A stretch of 64,000 nucleotides of DNA, from positions 1 through 64,000 of the forward strand of contig JACHMT010000005.1 of NCBI GenBank assembly GCA_014208095.1. Reading direction: 5' to 3'. This DNA comes from Actinospineispora eucalypti (lineage in GTDB: Bacteria; Actinomycetota; Actinomycetes; Mycobacteriales; Pseudonocardiaceae). The notes beneath the pieces are model-generated. The model was given only the letters and a program-made list of their open reading frames with translations, was not told the origin of the DNA and ran no database searches. Made by a program: the position numbers and the translations under genes. Shown piece after piece: positions 36,146 through 44,735 of the stretch; position 1 is the stretch's first letter, and every line of letters begins with the position of its first letter.

Positions 36146-37267
36146 TCACGGCCCGGTCAGCTCGATCGGGGTGGCCGGCAGGGTCTGGCTGGCCCGGACC
36201 TTGTTGCTGGTCAGGTCCACCGCGTGGATCTTGTTGGCGGCCGGCTCGGTGATGTACGCGGTGTGTTCGCGGACGAACAGCGCGGGCCGGGTCCGCTGCC
36301 ACTCCAGGGGCTCGCTCCACGGCGCGAGCACCGGGATGCGCGCGGTGACGGCCGCTGTGTTCGGGTCGATCACGTGCAGCGCTCCGTCGGTGCCGAGCAC
36401 CAGCGCGGACCCGCCCGGACCGCGGCCGAGCGAGCGGAAGGTGTAGCTGGTGCCCAGGTTGACCAGGCGCATCGTGCCCGAGGCGGTATCGATCAGGGCC
36501 ACCCGCTCGGGGCGTTCCAGCTCGGCGTTCGGGTCGGTCTTGTAGTCGCCGAGCACGACGGAGGACTCCTCCGAGCCGGCCGCGCTGCCCACCCGGCCGT
36601 ACGGGTCGGGGCTGGTCACCTTGGTGAACCGGCCGCCGGCGTACACCAGTGCGCCGGTCTGGCAGCCGATCACCACCGCCTCGTCCTTGGCGGCCGCCTC
36701 GCCGTGCACGCCCGGGCAGGCCTCGTTGCGCGCCAGCTCCCGGTGCTCCCGGTCCAGCATTGCCGCTCCGACGCGGGCCTTGTCGGTGCCCAGGGTGACC
36801 AGCAGGCGCCCGTCGGCCAGCTCGACCGCCACGCCGTGGTGCGGCGCCGCGGCGGTGTACACCCGGCTGGCCGGCCGCTCGCCGCCGGCCAGCGCGGCCG
36901 AGTCGAACGACTCCACCCTTCCGCTGCCGTCGCTGAACAGCACCGTCTTCCCGGCGTGCCGGACCACGTGGCCGGGCTTGGCCGCCGGGAAGCTCACGTC
37001 GGTCAGCTTCGCCTCGCCCCGGGTGTCCAGTACCCGGAAGGCGTCCGAGGTGGACACGATCACGTGCCGCCCGTCGCCGGCCGGGTTGACCCGGATGAAC
37101 CCGGGCAGCTCGACGGTGTGCAGCACCGCCAGCGACTCGGCGTCCAGCACTTGTAGTCCGCCCTGGTGGGTGGTGACGAGTCGGGCGCCGCCGGGTTCCT
37201 GGCTTGCGCAGCCGGCGGTGAGCAGGCAGATCGCGGCGACCAGCGAGGCGATGCGGGGGAGGTTCAT
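36146..37267 (-). CDS. Lipoprotein with beta-propeller repeats, AztD-like
   Basis: The 373-residue protein has a lipobox signal (AAICLLTAGCAS, Cys at about 20) and then repeated beta-strand blocks typical of a seven-bladed propeller (LQVLDAESLAVLHTVELPG, FRVLDTRGEAKLTDVSF, LHVIDPNTAAVTARIPVL). It resembles the propeller half of the fused protein 38221-40194 and the zinc metallochaperone AztD, but it lacks an equivalent of the DHGDHKHYYR metal-binding stretch. A Zur-type box lies 14 bp upstream, so it probably belongs to the zinc response. Binding of another metal or a docking role is possible. Confidence 0.75.
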   Translation of the reverse strand: MNLPRIASLVAAICLLTAGCASQEPGGARLVTTHQGGLQVLDAESLAVLHTVELPGFIRVNPAGDGRHVIVSTSDAFRVLDTRGEAKLTDVSFPAAKPGHVVRHAGKTVLFSDGSGRVESFDSAALAGGERPASRVYTAAAPHHGVAVELADGRLLVTLGTDKARVGAAMLDREHRELARNEACPGVHGEAAAKDEAVVIGCQTGALVYAGGRFTKVTSPDPYGRVGSAAGSEESSVVLGDYKTDPNAELERPERVALIDTASGTMRLVNLGTSYTFRSLGRGPGGSALVLGTDGALHVIDPNTAAVTARIPVLAPWSEPLEWQRTRPALFVREHTAYITEPAANKIHAVDLTSNKVRASQTLPATPIELTGP

Positions 37268-37280
37268 GCTGAGAGCTTAA

Positions 37281-37295
37281 TGAGAATGGTTATCG
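37281..37295. promoter_or_regulatory. Zur (or Fur)-type box upstream of the AztD-like lipoprotein gene
   Basis: TGAGAATGGTTATCG matches the 7-1-7 actinobacterial Zur pattern TGAAAATGATTTTCA at 11 of 15 positions. It lies between the lipoprotein start (37267) and the end of aztC (37298). Confidence 0.6.
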
Positions 37296-37297
37296 TT

Positions 37298-38224
37298 TTA
37301 CAACTGGGTTCTGAGTCCTTCGACGATCCGGGTGGTGTTGGTGCGCATCATGTCCAGGTAGGTGGCGGCGGCCGTGCCGGGAAGGTCCAGCGACTCCGAG
37401 TAGAGGCTCACCACCGACACCCGCAGCCCGGTTTCCCGGGCCAGCACCTGGGTCAGCCGGTCCGGCCGGGACGAGTCGGCGAAGATCGCGCCCACCCCGG
37501 CGGCCCGGATCGCGCCGGCCAGGTTCGCCAGGTCGGAGGCGCTGGGTGAGGCCAGCGTGGTGCCGCTGGGGATCACCGCGCCGATGACCCGCAGGTCGTA
37601 GCGCCGGGCCAGGTAGCCGAACACGTGGTGGTTGGTCACGAGTGCGCGCCGGCTCGGCGGGATGCGGGCGAACTCGCCGGCCATCCAGGCGTCCAGTTCG
37701 CGCAGCCGGCCGGTGTACTCGGCCGCCCTGGCCCGCACCGCCGCCGGGTCCACCCCGTCCACGTGCGCGGTGACCGCCTCGGCGATCCGCTCGGTGGCCG
37801 TGACCATGCGCGCCGGGTCGGTCCAGAAGTGCGGGTCCGGCCGGCCCGCCTGGTCTCCCTCGCCGTAGCGCAGCGGCTGGACGTGCTCGCCCACCGCGAG
37901 GGTCGGCACCCCCTGGGCCCGGGCCGCTTCCACGTGCCGGGCCAGGCCCTCCTCGAGGCCGAGGCCGTTGTGGACCACCAGCTCGGCTCGTTCCAGCTCG
38001 GCGGCCTGTTGGGCGGAGATGCCGAACGAGTGCGGATCGGCGTTCGGTTGCATCAGCACCAGCACGTCGACGCCGGGCGGCACGACGTTGGCCACCACGT
38101 CGCCCAGGATGTTGGTGGTGACCACCACGGTCGGCCGATCGCCGCCCGGCGTCCCGGCGCAGCCGGCCACCAGTGCGGCGGCCACCGCCCCGGCCAGCGC
38201 ACAGAGGAGTGCTCGCCGCCTCAT
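37298..38224 (-). CDS. aztC: Zinc ABC transporter substrate-binding lipoprotein
   Basis: ATG 38224 overlaps the stop of the permease fusion (ATGA). The 308-residue protein has a lipobox (GAVAAALVAGCAG) and the cluster A-I binding protein fold: VVVTTNILGDVVANV, the first ligand in NADPHSFGISAQQ, the second in GRPDPHFWTDPARM, the third in LVTNHHVFGYLARRY and the last in FADSSRP. Four metal ligands in these places match ZnuA/AztC. It lacks the long His-rich loop of ZnuA, as AztC proteins do, which fits dependence on a metallochaperone. Confidence 0.9.
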   Translation of the reverse strand: MRRRALLCALAGAVAAALVAGCAGTPGGDRPTVVVTTNILGDVVANVVPPGVDVLVLMQPNADPHSFGISAQQAAELERAELVVHNGLGLEEGLARHVEAARAQGVPTLAVGEHVQPLRYGEGDQAGRPDPHFWTDPARMVTATERIAEAVTAHVDGVDPAAVRARAAEYTGRLRELDAWMAGEFARIPPSRRALVTNHHVFGYLARRYDLRVIGAVIPSGTTLASPSASDLANLAGAIRAAGVGAIFADSSRPDRLTQVLARETGLRVSVVSLYSESLDLPGTAAATYLDMMRTNTTRIVEGLRTQL

Positions 38225-40194
38225 CGCCCGGTCTCCACCACGAGGGCCGGCCGGACGGCCGGGGTGAAGGTGCGGGCCACCCGCAGCCGGTCGGCGTAGT
38301 CGATCTCGCGGATGACCTCGCCGGAACCGAGGTAGGCCCGGCTGCCGTCCACCTCCAGGGACGGCGCGGCCCCACCGAACGGCTCGGTGCTGGCCGTCAC
38401 CTGGCCGGTGCGCTGGTCCAGGCCGTGCAGCCGGCCGTCCGCGTCCACCGCGAGCACCGTGCGGCCGTCGCCGACCGCGGCCGCCGTGACCATGGGCCTC
38501 GGGGTGTGCAGCAGGGTCCACCGGCGAGCCGGTACGTCCAGAACCCAGACGCCCTGGTCGCCGGCCACCGACGCCAGCGTGCCGGATCCCGGCCGGTGCC
38601 CGAAGGCGCGGGCGCGCGGTCCGGGATCCGGGTAGTTGATCGCCTCGAACCGGGGCGCGCCGTCCTCGCCGGCGGTGGCCAGCAGCGCGCCGCCCGCACA
38701 GCCGAACACCGCGCCGGCCCGGGTGACGGCGGGCCTGCTCGGCTCGGCGCAGTCGGCGCGGGCCAGCGGGGCGCCCGTGCCGTCGCGGGCGACCACCGCC
38801 GACGGCTCGGTGGCCAGGTACCGGCCCGAGAACGGCAGCACGAAGCCGTCGTGCGGCGCCAGCTGGAAACCGGCCAGCCGTTCCACCCGGCCCTCCTCCA
38901 GCTTCGCCAGGTCGTAGACGGCGGCCGTGCCGGTGGCCGGGTAGACCACGGCCAGCTTCCCGTCGTTGCCCAGTGCGGCGCCCGGCGCGGACTCGCTGTC
39001 GATCCGGGCACGCACCGCCGGCTCCCGCCGGTAGTAGTGCTTGTGGTCGCCGTGGTCCACCGTCCACGCCCCGCCGTCCACCACGTGCAGGGCGTTGCCC
39101 GAGCTCAGGTAGGCGAAGCGGCCGTCCTGGGTGAGTCGGTCCGGCCGGTCGAAGGTGCCCAGCGGCCGGGTGCGTTCCTCGCTCAGGTCCAGCACCTCGA
39201 GCCGGCCGGCCGGGTCGGCGTAGACCAGCCGGGTCTGCGGCTCGGCCATCTCCTCGGCGCCCGGCACGTAGCCGTGCGGCGGTTCGGCCTTCGGCTCGGG
39301 AACCGGCCCGGAGGCGCAGCCGGCCAGCAGCAGGCACCCGGCGGCCAGCGGGGCGATTTTGAACCCCGCCCGGCCCGTCCGTCGCCAGGACACCCGCCGC
39401 GCGGCCAGCGAGACGAAGAACAGCAGCACCGCGACCGCCGCGATGGTGGCGCCGGCCGCCGTGCCCGCATGCCAGGAGACCAGCAGCCCGGCCACCGTGG
39501 CCAGCGCGCCGAACCCGGTGGCCAGCGCCATGATCGACGGCACCCGGTTCGCCCACAGCGCGGCGGTGGCGGGCGGCGCGATGAGCAGCCCGACCACCAG
39601 CAGGGTGCCCACCGCCTGGTACGAGGCCACGATGGTGACCGTGATCAGCCCCAGCTGCAGGTAGTGCGCGCGAGCCGGGTGCAGGCCCAGCGTGGCGGCC
39701 TTGCGCGGGTCGAAGGCGAGCGCCAGGAACGGCCGGTAGCCGGCCAGCGAGACTACCGAGGCCAGCGCCAGCGCGCCGAGCAGCAGGCCGATGTCCGACC
39801 AGCGCATGGCCAGGATGTCGCCGAACAGGATCGCGGTGAGGTCGACCGCGAACGACCGGGAGCGCGAGACGATCACCACGCCGAGCGCCAGCATGCCCAC
39901 GAACAGCAGCGCGATCGCGGTGTCCTGAGACAGCCTGGACCGCCGGCCGACCAGGGTGACCCCGGCGGTCATCGCCGCCGCGCTGGCCGCCGCGCCGAGC
40001 AGCGGGTGCGCGCCGAACAGCATGGCCAGGCCCACCCCGGGCAACATGCCGTGCGACAGCGCCTCGCCCAGGAACGCCATGCCGCGCAGCACCACCCAGG
40101 TGCCGACCAGGGCGCACAGCGCGCTCACCAACAGCCCGCCGCACAGCGCGCGGAACACGAACGACACCTCGAACGGCGCAATCAACCAGTCCAT
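38221..40194 (-). CDS. aztB-aztD: Zinc ABC permease fused to an AztD-type zinc metallochaperone
   Basis: Residues 1 to about 272 form a complete ABC-3 permease (RALCGGLLVSALCALVGTWVVLRGMAFLGEALSHG, SYQAVGTLLVVGLLIAPPATAALW). Residues about 275-657 are a beta-propeller that begins with an intact lipoprotein signal (PLAAGCLLLAGCAS) and has the AztD zinc stretch DHGDHKHYYRREP. No stop codon separates the halves. In other AztABCD loci these are two genes, so a stop codon has probably been lost. A GTG (V-S-W-R-R) just before the lipoprotein signal could still allow a separate AztD product. Topologically, a permanent fusion would place the propeller outside on the last helix. Confidence 0.85.
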   Translation of the reverse strand: MDWLIAPFEVSFVFRALCGGLLVSALCALVGTWVVLRGMAFLGEALSHGMLPGVGLAMLFGAHPLLGAAASAAAMTAGVTLVGRRSRLSQDTAIALLFVGMLALGVVIVSRSRSFAVDLTAILFGDILAMRWSDIGLLLGALALASVVSLAGYRPFLALAFDPRKAATLGLHPARAHYLQLGLITVTIVASYQAVGTLLVVGLLIAPPATAALWANRVPSIMALATGFGALATVAGLLVSWHAGTAAGATIAAVAVLLFFVSLAARRVSWRRTGRAGFKIAPLAAGCLLLAGCASGPVPEPKAEPPHGYVPGAEEMAEPQTRLVYADPAGRLEVLDLSEERTRPLGTFDRPDRLTQDGRFAYLSSGNALHVVDGGAWTVDHGDHKHYYRREPAVRARIDSESAPGAALGNDGKLAVVYPATGTAAVYDLAKLEEGRVERLAGFQLAPHDGFVLPFSGRYLATEPSAVVARDGTGAPLARADCAEPSRPAVTRAGAVFGCAGGALLATAGEDGAPRFEAINYPDPGPRARAFGHRPGSGTLASVAGDQGVWVLDVPARRWTLLHTPRPMVTAAAVGDGRTVLAVDADGRLHGLDQRTGQVTASTEPFGGAAPSLEVDGSRAYLGSGEVIREIDYADRLRVARTFTPAVRPALVVETGR

Positions 40195-40203
40195 CCGGCT
40201 AAT

Positions 40204-40218
40204 CTACAATGATTATCA
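40204..40218. promoter_or_regulatory. Zur (or Fur)-type box between divergent zinc transport genes
   Basis: CTACAATGATTATCA matches the 7-1-7 Zur pattern TGAAAATGATTTTCA at 11 of 15 positions. It occupies the 24-bp gap between the permease fusion (start 40194) and aztA (start 40219), directly before the aztA start codon, so one repressor could block both directions. Confidence 0.7.
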
Positions 40219-40878
40219 ATGCCAACAACTGGAATTGAACTGGCCGGGGTGAGCTTCGGCTACCCGGGGCGCCCGGTGTTCGAGGGGCTGACGCTGCGGC
40301 TGCCCCCGGCCGCCGTGACCGCGCTGACCGGGCCGAACGGTTCGGGCAAGTCGACGCTGCTGGGCCTGGTGGCCGGGCTGCACGCGCCGTCGTCGGGGAA
40401 GGTCACCGGGGTCACCGAGGTGGCCTACGTGCCGCAGCACAGCCTGGTCGGCGACGCGCTGCCGATCACCGTGCGGGACGCGGTGGCCATGGGGCGCTGG
40501 GCCCGCCGGGGCGCCTGGCGGCCGCTGACCAGGCGGGACCGGCTGGTGGTGGCCGATTGCCTGGAGCTGCTCGACATCACCGACCTGGCCCGCCGGCGGC
40601 TCGGCGCGCTCTCCGGCGGGCAGCGCCAGCGGGCGCTGGTGGCCCAGGGCCTCGCCCAGGGCGCCCCGGTGCTGCTGCTGGACGAGCCGTCCGCCGGCAT
40701 CGACGCGCCGGCCCGCGAGCGGATCGCGGCGGCCATAGGCGAGCAGGCCCGGCGCGGGGTGACCGTGCTGCACGCCACCCACGACCCGGCCGACGCGGAC
40801 CGGGCCGACTACCGGCTCGCGCTCACCGGTGCCCGTCCACTGGCCGGCCGGTTGCGGGTGATCCGTAGCGCGCGATAA
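40219..40878 (+). CDS. aztA: Zinc ABC transporter ATP-binding protein
   Basis: The 219-residue protein has Walker A GPNGSGKST (about residues 38-46), a Q-loop in YVPQHSLV, the signature LSGGQRQRALVAQGL, Walker B VLLLDEPSAGID and the H-loop histidine in LHATHDP. It powers the permease encoded on the other strand. The ATG directly abuts the Zur box, leaving almost no 5' leader, so a leaderless transcript is likely. Confidence 0.92.
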   Translation: MPTTGIELAGVSFGYPGRPVFEGLTLRLPPAAVTALTGPNGSGKSTLLGLVAGLHAPSSGKVTGVTEVAYVPQHSLVGDALPITVRDAVAMGRWARRGAWRPLTRRDRLVVADCLELLDITDLARRRLGALSGGQRQRALVAQGLAQGAPVLLLDEPSAGIDAPARERIAAAIGEQARRGVTVLHATHDPADADRADYRLALTGARPLAGRLRVIRSAR

Positions 40879-40886
40879 TCCGCGTC

Positions 40887-41504
40887 ATGGGGTTCTACGA
40901 GGACCAGGTCGTGCCGAGGATCGTCAACGTGGCCTGCGGGACCAAGCTGCTCGCGCCGCTGCGCGCGCGGGCCTGCGCGGACCTGGCCGGGGACGTGCTG
41001 GAGATCGGCTTCGGGTCGGGGCTCAACGTGCCGTTCTACCCGGCGGCGGTGACCAGCGTTTCGGCGGTGGAGCCGGCCGACCTGGGCTGGCGGCTGGCCC
41101 GGCGGCGGCTGGACGCGGCGCGCGTCCCGGTCAACCGGTCGGGGTTGGACGGGCAGTCGCTGCCCTTCGCCGACGACAGCTACGACGCCGCGCTGTGCAC
41201 CTACACGCTGTGCACCATCCCGGACGCGGCGGCCGCGTTGCGCGAGGTGCGCCGGGTGCTCAAACCCGGCGGCACTCTGCGCTTCCTCGAGCACGGCCGG
41301 GCGCCGGACGAGGGCGTGCGGCGCTGGCAGCATCGGCTGGAGCCGATGCAGAAGCGGCTCTTCGGCGGCTGCCACCTGACCCGGAGCGTGCCGGACCTGC
41401 TCACCTCGGCCGGCTTCACGGTGACCGAGCTGGACGCGTTCTACCAGCCGGGCGCGCCCAAGCCGTACTCCGCGATGTCCCTGGGCGCGGCCACCGCTCC
41501 GTAG
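40887..41504 (+). CDS. Class I SAM-dependent methyltransferase (UbiE/Methyltransf_11 type)
   Basis: The 205-residue protein has motif I VLEIGFGSGLNVPFY (about 37-51), an acidic motif II in AVEPADLG, a FADDSYDAALCTYTLCTIPD block and LKPGGTLRFLEHGR. This profile fits small-molecule or lipid methyltransferases. It starts 8 bp after aztA and may be co-transcribed, but no zinc link is evident. It is convergent with the acyltransferase gene. Confidence 0.82.
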   Translation: MGFYEDQVVPRIVNVACGTKLLAPLRARACADLAGDVLEIGFGSGLNVPFYPAAVTSVSAVEPADLGWRLARRRLDAARVPVNRSGLDGQSLPFADDSYDAALCTYTLCTIPDAAAALREVRRVLKPGGTLRFLEHGRAPDEGVRRWQHRLEPMQKRLFGGCHLTRSVPDLLTSAGFTVTELDAFYQPGAPKPYSAMSLGAATAP

Positions 41505-41507
41505 CCC

Positions 41508-43562
41508 TCACGAGGGTGAGTTGCGCGCGTGGTAGTCGTTCAGCGCGCGGTCGATCTCCCGCTCCACCGCGGGCGCCATGCTGGTCAGGTAGGTCGCGCT
41601 GACGTGGTTGTCGTCCATGTAGACGGACACGTTGCCGATCACCGGCGGGCACTGTTCGGGGTCGCAGTAGTAGTCGGTGAAGTCCAGGAACGACACGTTG
41701 GCCGGCACGTCGGGCAGCTCGGCGTAGGGCGGCACCGGCGCGAGCAGCTCGGCCCGCCGGCCGGCGCAGTGCGGCGCGTCCGGGCCGTGCTCCCGCACGC
41801 AGCGCGGCGGCGAGAAGTCGAACCGGGGGTTGTCCCGGACCGCCAGTACCGGGATCGGCCGGTCCTCGCCGTCCAGCCGGCGCCATTCGGCGACGAAGCC
41901 CGGCGGGGTGCGCTCGGTCAGGCCGGCCCGCACGTCGCGGGTGGCCATGGTGAGCACCGCGTCCGGGCGCTGTGCGAGCAGCTCGTCGGCAGCGGCTGTC
42001 GTCCAGTCCCGGCAGGCCTGGTCGGCCGGGTCGATCTCCGCGTCGGAGGAGAACGGGCAACCGGGCCGGGACAGCACGATCAGCTGCCAGTCCCGGCGGG
42101 CCGCGATCGGCCGCAGCGCGGCGAGGAACTGGGTGGGGTGCGAGTCGCCGACCACCGCCAGCCGCAAGGCCGGCTCACCGGCGGTCGGCGAGGTGCACAC
42201 CTCCAGCTCCCCATCGCGCGTTTCGCAGCGCAGGCCGGCCAGGCCCGCCCAGTCGCCGGGCAGCGCGATCGGTGAGGGCGCGGGCGGCACGTCCGGCTCG
42301 CCCCAGTACTCGAAGCCCGGCTCCATGGCCAGCGCGCCGGGGTGGTTCGGGTCGTCCACGGCCAGTGCGTACGAGTTCGCCCGCTGCCAGCCGATCAGCT
42401 GCCAGGCCCCGGCGGCGAGCAGCGTCGGGACCAGGGTGGCGGCGGCCAGCCGGGCCAGCGTGCGCGGCTGGGCGGCGGGGCAGTCCAGCAGTTCACGGGT
42501 CGCGGCGGCGAGCAGCACGGACAGCCCGACGACCAGCAGGCCATCGATCACGCCCGGTTCCGTGCGCTTCGCGGCGACCAGGAAGAACACCAGCACCGGC
42601 CAGTGCCAGAGGTAGAGCGGGTAGCTGATGTCGGCCAGGTAGCGCGCCGACCGGCTGGTGAGCAGGCGATCGGCGCCTGGGGGCGCCGTCCTGGGTCGGG
42701 CGCCCGGTTCGGCGGCCGACGGGGACACGGCGCCTCCACCCGGGGTGCCGCCGATCAGGACGGCGGCCGCCGCCAGGGTCGGCCACAGCGCCGCGTAGCC
42801 GGGGAAATCCGTGCCCACCCGAAGCACGAGCCCACACGCCACCAGGCCCAGCACCCCCAGCCAGCCCAGGGCGATCCGGGCCGGCCGGGGCACCGTGAGC
42901 CGGTCGATCACCAACGCGAGCAGGCCGCCCAGGGTGAACTCCCAGACCCGGGTGAGCGAGTCGAAGTAGGCCAGCTGCTGGTTGGCCGAGGTCAGCCAGA
43001 CCGAGTACGCCAGCGAACCCCCGGTGACGGCCAGCAGCGCCGCGCCGACCACCGGCCGGGGCGCCCATCCCCGGCGGCGGCCGGCGGCCACCACGATGGC
43101 CGCCAACGCCGGCCAGACCAGGGTGAACTGGCCCTGCACGGAAAGCGACCAGAAATGCTGGACGGGGCTCGCCCCGACGTGCTCGGAGAAATAATCGGCG
43201 GAGTCGTGGACGAGCTGCCAGTTCTCCACGAAGAGCGCGGCGGCGAATACTTCACGAATTGTCTGGGACCATTGTTCGGGCGGTAGTATCAATGCGCCGA
43301 AAACGACGCAGGCGAGCAGTACCACCGTCGCCGCCGGGAGCAGCCGGCGCAGCGTCCGCCCGTACAGCGCGCCGAGCGCGAACCGTCCGTCCTCCAGCGC
43401 CCGCACGACCTGTCCGGTCAGCAGGAAACCTGTGAGTAGGAAGAACACGTCGACCCCGCCGGACACCCGACCCAGCCACACGTGATAGACGACCACCAGC
43501 GCGGCGGCCAACGCGCGCAGCCCGTGCAGCTCGGGCCGGTAGTGAACCGTCGGTTTCGTCAT
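41508..43562 (-). CDS. Acyltransferase 3 family protein with C-terminal SGNH hydrolase domain
   Basis: The 684-residue protein has about 10-11 transmembrane helices in residues 10-395. The acyltransferase 3 signature is RPELHGLRALAAALVVVYHVW...SGGVDVFFLLTGFLL, and the catalytic histidine is in YHVW. An extracytoplasmic SGNH domain (about 430-684) shows RLAVVGDSHPTQF (catalytic Ser in GDSH), GCPFSSD and a C-terminal DNHVSATYL (catalytic Asp-x-x-His region). OafA/OatA-type proteins O-acetylate cell-surface polysaccharides or peptidoglycan. The start overlaps the stop of a 54-residue membrane peptide gene. Confidence 0.9.
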   Translation of the reverse strand: MTKPTVHYRPELHGLRALAAALVVVYHVWLGRVSGGVDVFFLLTGFLLTGQVVRALEDGRFALGALYGRTLRRLLPAATVVLLACVVFGALILPPEQWSQTIREVFAAALFVENWQLVHDSADYFSEHVGASPVQHFWSLSVQGQFTLVWPALAAIVVAAGRRRGWAPRPVVGAALLAVTGGSLAYSVWLTSANQQLAYFDSLTRVWEFTLGGLLALVIDRLTVPRPARIALGWLGVLGLVACGLVLRVGTDFPGYAALWPTLAAAAVLIGGTPGGGAVSPSAAEPGARPRTAPPGADRLLTSRSARYLADISYPLYLWHWPVLVFFLVAAKRTEPGVIDGLLVVGLSVLLAAATRELLDCPAAQPRTLARLAAATLVPTLLAAGAWQLIGWQRANSYALAVDDPNHPGALAMEPGFEYWGEPDVPPAPSPIALPGDWAGLAGLRCETRDGELEVCTSPTAGEPALRLAVVGDSHPTQFLAALRPIAARRDWQLIVLSRPGCPFSSDAEIDPADQACRDWTTAAADELLAQRPDAVLTMATRDVRAGLTERTPPGFVAEWRRLDGEDRPIPVLAVRDNPRFDFSPPRCVREHGPDAPHCAGRRAELLAPVPPYAELPDVPANVSFLDFTDYYCDPEQCPPVIGNVSVYMDDNHVSATYLTSMAPAVEREIDRALNDYHARNSPS

Positions 43563-43723
43563 GCGCTGCTCAGCACGCCGTATGCGGCGCCGAACATGCC
43601 GGCGACGTTCAGTGCCATAAATCCGAAAACGCCGAGAATTGAGTCGTCACGAACCATCATGAGAACGAGCATCACGACGCCGGAAACGGTCAGTAAAACG
43701 CTCAGGACAAATGAGATGAGCAT
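43559..43723 (-). CDS. 54-residue membrane peptide, translationally coupled to the acyltransferase
   Basis: ATG 43723 is preceded on the minus strand by AAGGGATC at a good distance. The frame encodes MLISFVLSVLLTVSGVVMLV..., a hydrophobic segment at about residues 1-24, a charged turn (RDD) and a second hydrophobic segment at about 29-52. The TGA stop overlaps the ATG of the acyltransferase (ATGA), the usual sign of translational coupling. No function is known. It might assist assembly of, or regulate, the acyltransferase. Confidence 0.7.
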   Translation of the reverse strand: MLISFVLSVLLTVSGVVMLVLMMVRDDSILGVFGFMALNVAGMFGAAYGVLSSA

Positions 43724-43763
43724 GCAAAAGATCCCTTGGATAAAAGGATTACGGAAAAGAGGG

Positions 43764-44183
43764 TTATCCGAGGGAAAGCGGTGGTGCGCGGTCGCGGCGT
43801 CGATCGGCGAACTTGGAGACCCGGTGACGGTCGCTGGCGGCCAGCGAGGCGGGGAACCGGCCCGGCCCGGCTTCGCGCCGCGCGCCGGCCTCGTGGTCCG
43901 CCAGCAGCTGCCAGCCCGCCGCGCCCCGGTTCTGGTCGGTCAGGTACTGCCGGTTCGACGCCGGGCGGGTGCCGGCGGAGTCCGGCGCGGACGACAGTCC
44001 GCGCAGCTCACCGCCGGTGTTGACCGGCGCCCGGACGAACTGCGCGGCGCCTCCGCCGAGGCCGGGACCGGGACCGGGGGACTCGGCCGACTCGGCCGCG
44101 GCGGCCAGATGGCCGAAGCCCAGCGTCAGCAGGACCGCGAGCAGCGGGATCGCCGGCCACCGCCGCCACGCCCGTTGCCGCAC
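43764..44183 (-). CDS. Small secreted protein of unknown function
   Basis: GTG 44183 has a perfect AGGAGGTG ribosome binding site 6 nt upstream. The 139-residue product starts with a Sec signal peptide (RRWPAIPLLAVLLTLGFGHLAAAAES; cleavage probably after AAA or AAAAES, about residue 28). A Gly/Pro-rich, then polar region follows, with NRQYLTDQNRGAAGWQLLADHEAG. No family is recognised. It lies 40 bp upstream of the membrane peptide gene and probably forms one operon with it and the acyltransferase. Confidence 0.6.
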   Translation of the reverse strand: MRQRAWRRWPAIPLLAVLLTLGFGHLAAAAESAESPGPGPGLGGGAAQFVRAPVNTGGELRGLSSAPDSAGTRPASNRQYLTDQNRGAAGWQLLADHEAGARREAGPGRFPASLAASDRHRVSKFADRRRDRAPPLSLG

Positions 44184-44250
44184 CTCGCACCTCCTGATCC
44201 GCCCGTACCTTACGTGAGCCCGATCGTTCGGGATCTCGCCCCGTTGCGTC

Positions 44251-44640
44251 ACGCGAGGGGTTGGGTTCGAAGACCGCAGGGAATGGGGTGCGCCGCGGGT
44301 TTGGCGCCGGCCGTCGCGTCGCACGAGGGGTCGGGTTCCAAGATCGCGGGGAATGGGGTGCGCCGCGGGTTCGGCGTCGCCCGTAGCGTCGCGCGAGGGG
44401 GTGGGTTCGAAGATCGCCGGGACGGCGGGGCTTGGGTGCGCCGCGGGTTTGGCGCCGCCCGTCGCGTCGCGCGAGGGGGTGGGTTCGAAGATCGCCGGGA
44501 CGGCGGGGCCTGAGTGCGCCGCGGGTTCGGCGTCGCCCGTCGCGTCGGGTTGGGGGTGGGCTCGAAGCCGACGGGACGGCGCGGTTTGGCGCCACTCCCG
44601 GGCTTGGGTGCGGGCCGTCGCCTCACGCGGGTTTACGGAC
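44251..44640. repeat. Direct tandem array of 70-78-bp units
   Basis: Units begin at about 44251, 44321, 44391, 44469 and 44547. Units 1 and 2 are 70 bp, units 3 and 4 are 78 bp (they share an extra 8 bp and are nearly identical to each other), and unit 5 is diverged. The shared core runs from GGGTTCGAAGATCGC to GTGCGCCGCGGGTT and GTCGCGTCG. Confidence 0.9.
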
Positions 44641-44680
44641 CGTAGCGGCGCGACGGGGCTTTCTCGGGCGCGTCCTCATC

Positions 44681-44735
44681 GAGTGGCAGCCCAGTCGCCC
44701 ATTTCGTGATCAATAAGGCGACTGTGCTGCCACTC
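44681..44735. repeat. Long inverted repeat (19-bp arms)
   Basis: Arms 44681-44699 (GAGTGGCAGCCCAGTCGCC) and 44717-44735 pair over 10 and 7 bp with a 2-nt internal mismatch, around a 17-nt AT-richer loop. The start CATCGAGTGGCAG recurs as 13 identical bases at 55013-55025. Confidence 0.85.

Noticed and set aside
44249..44626. Minus-strand frame encoding a Pro/Arg-rich repeated protein
   Set aside because: It only reads the tandem DNA array, has no ribosome binding site or recognisable domain, and its amino acid bias is that of GC-rich non-coding sequence.
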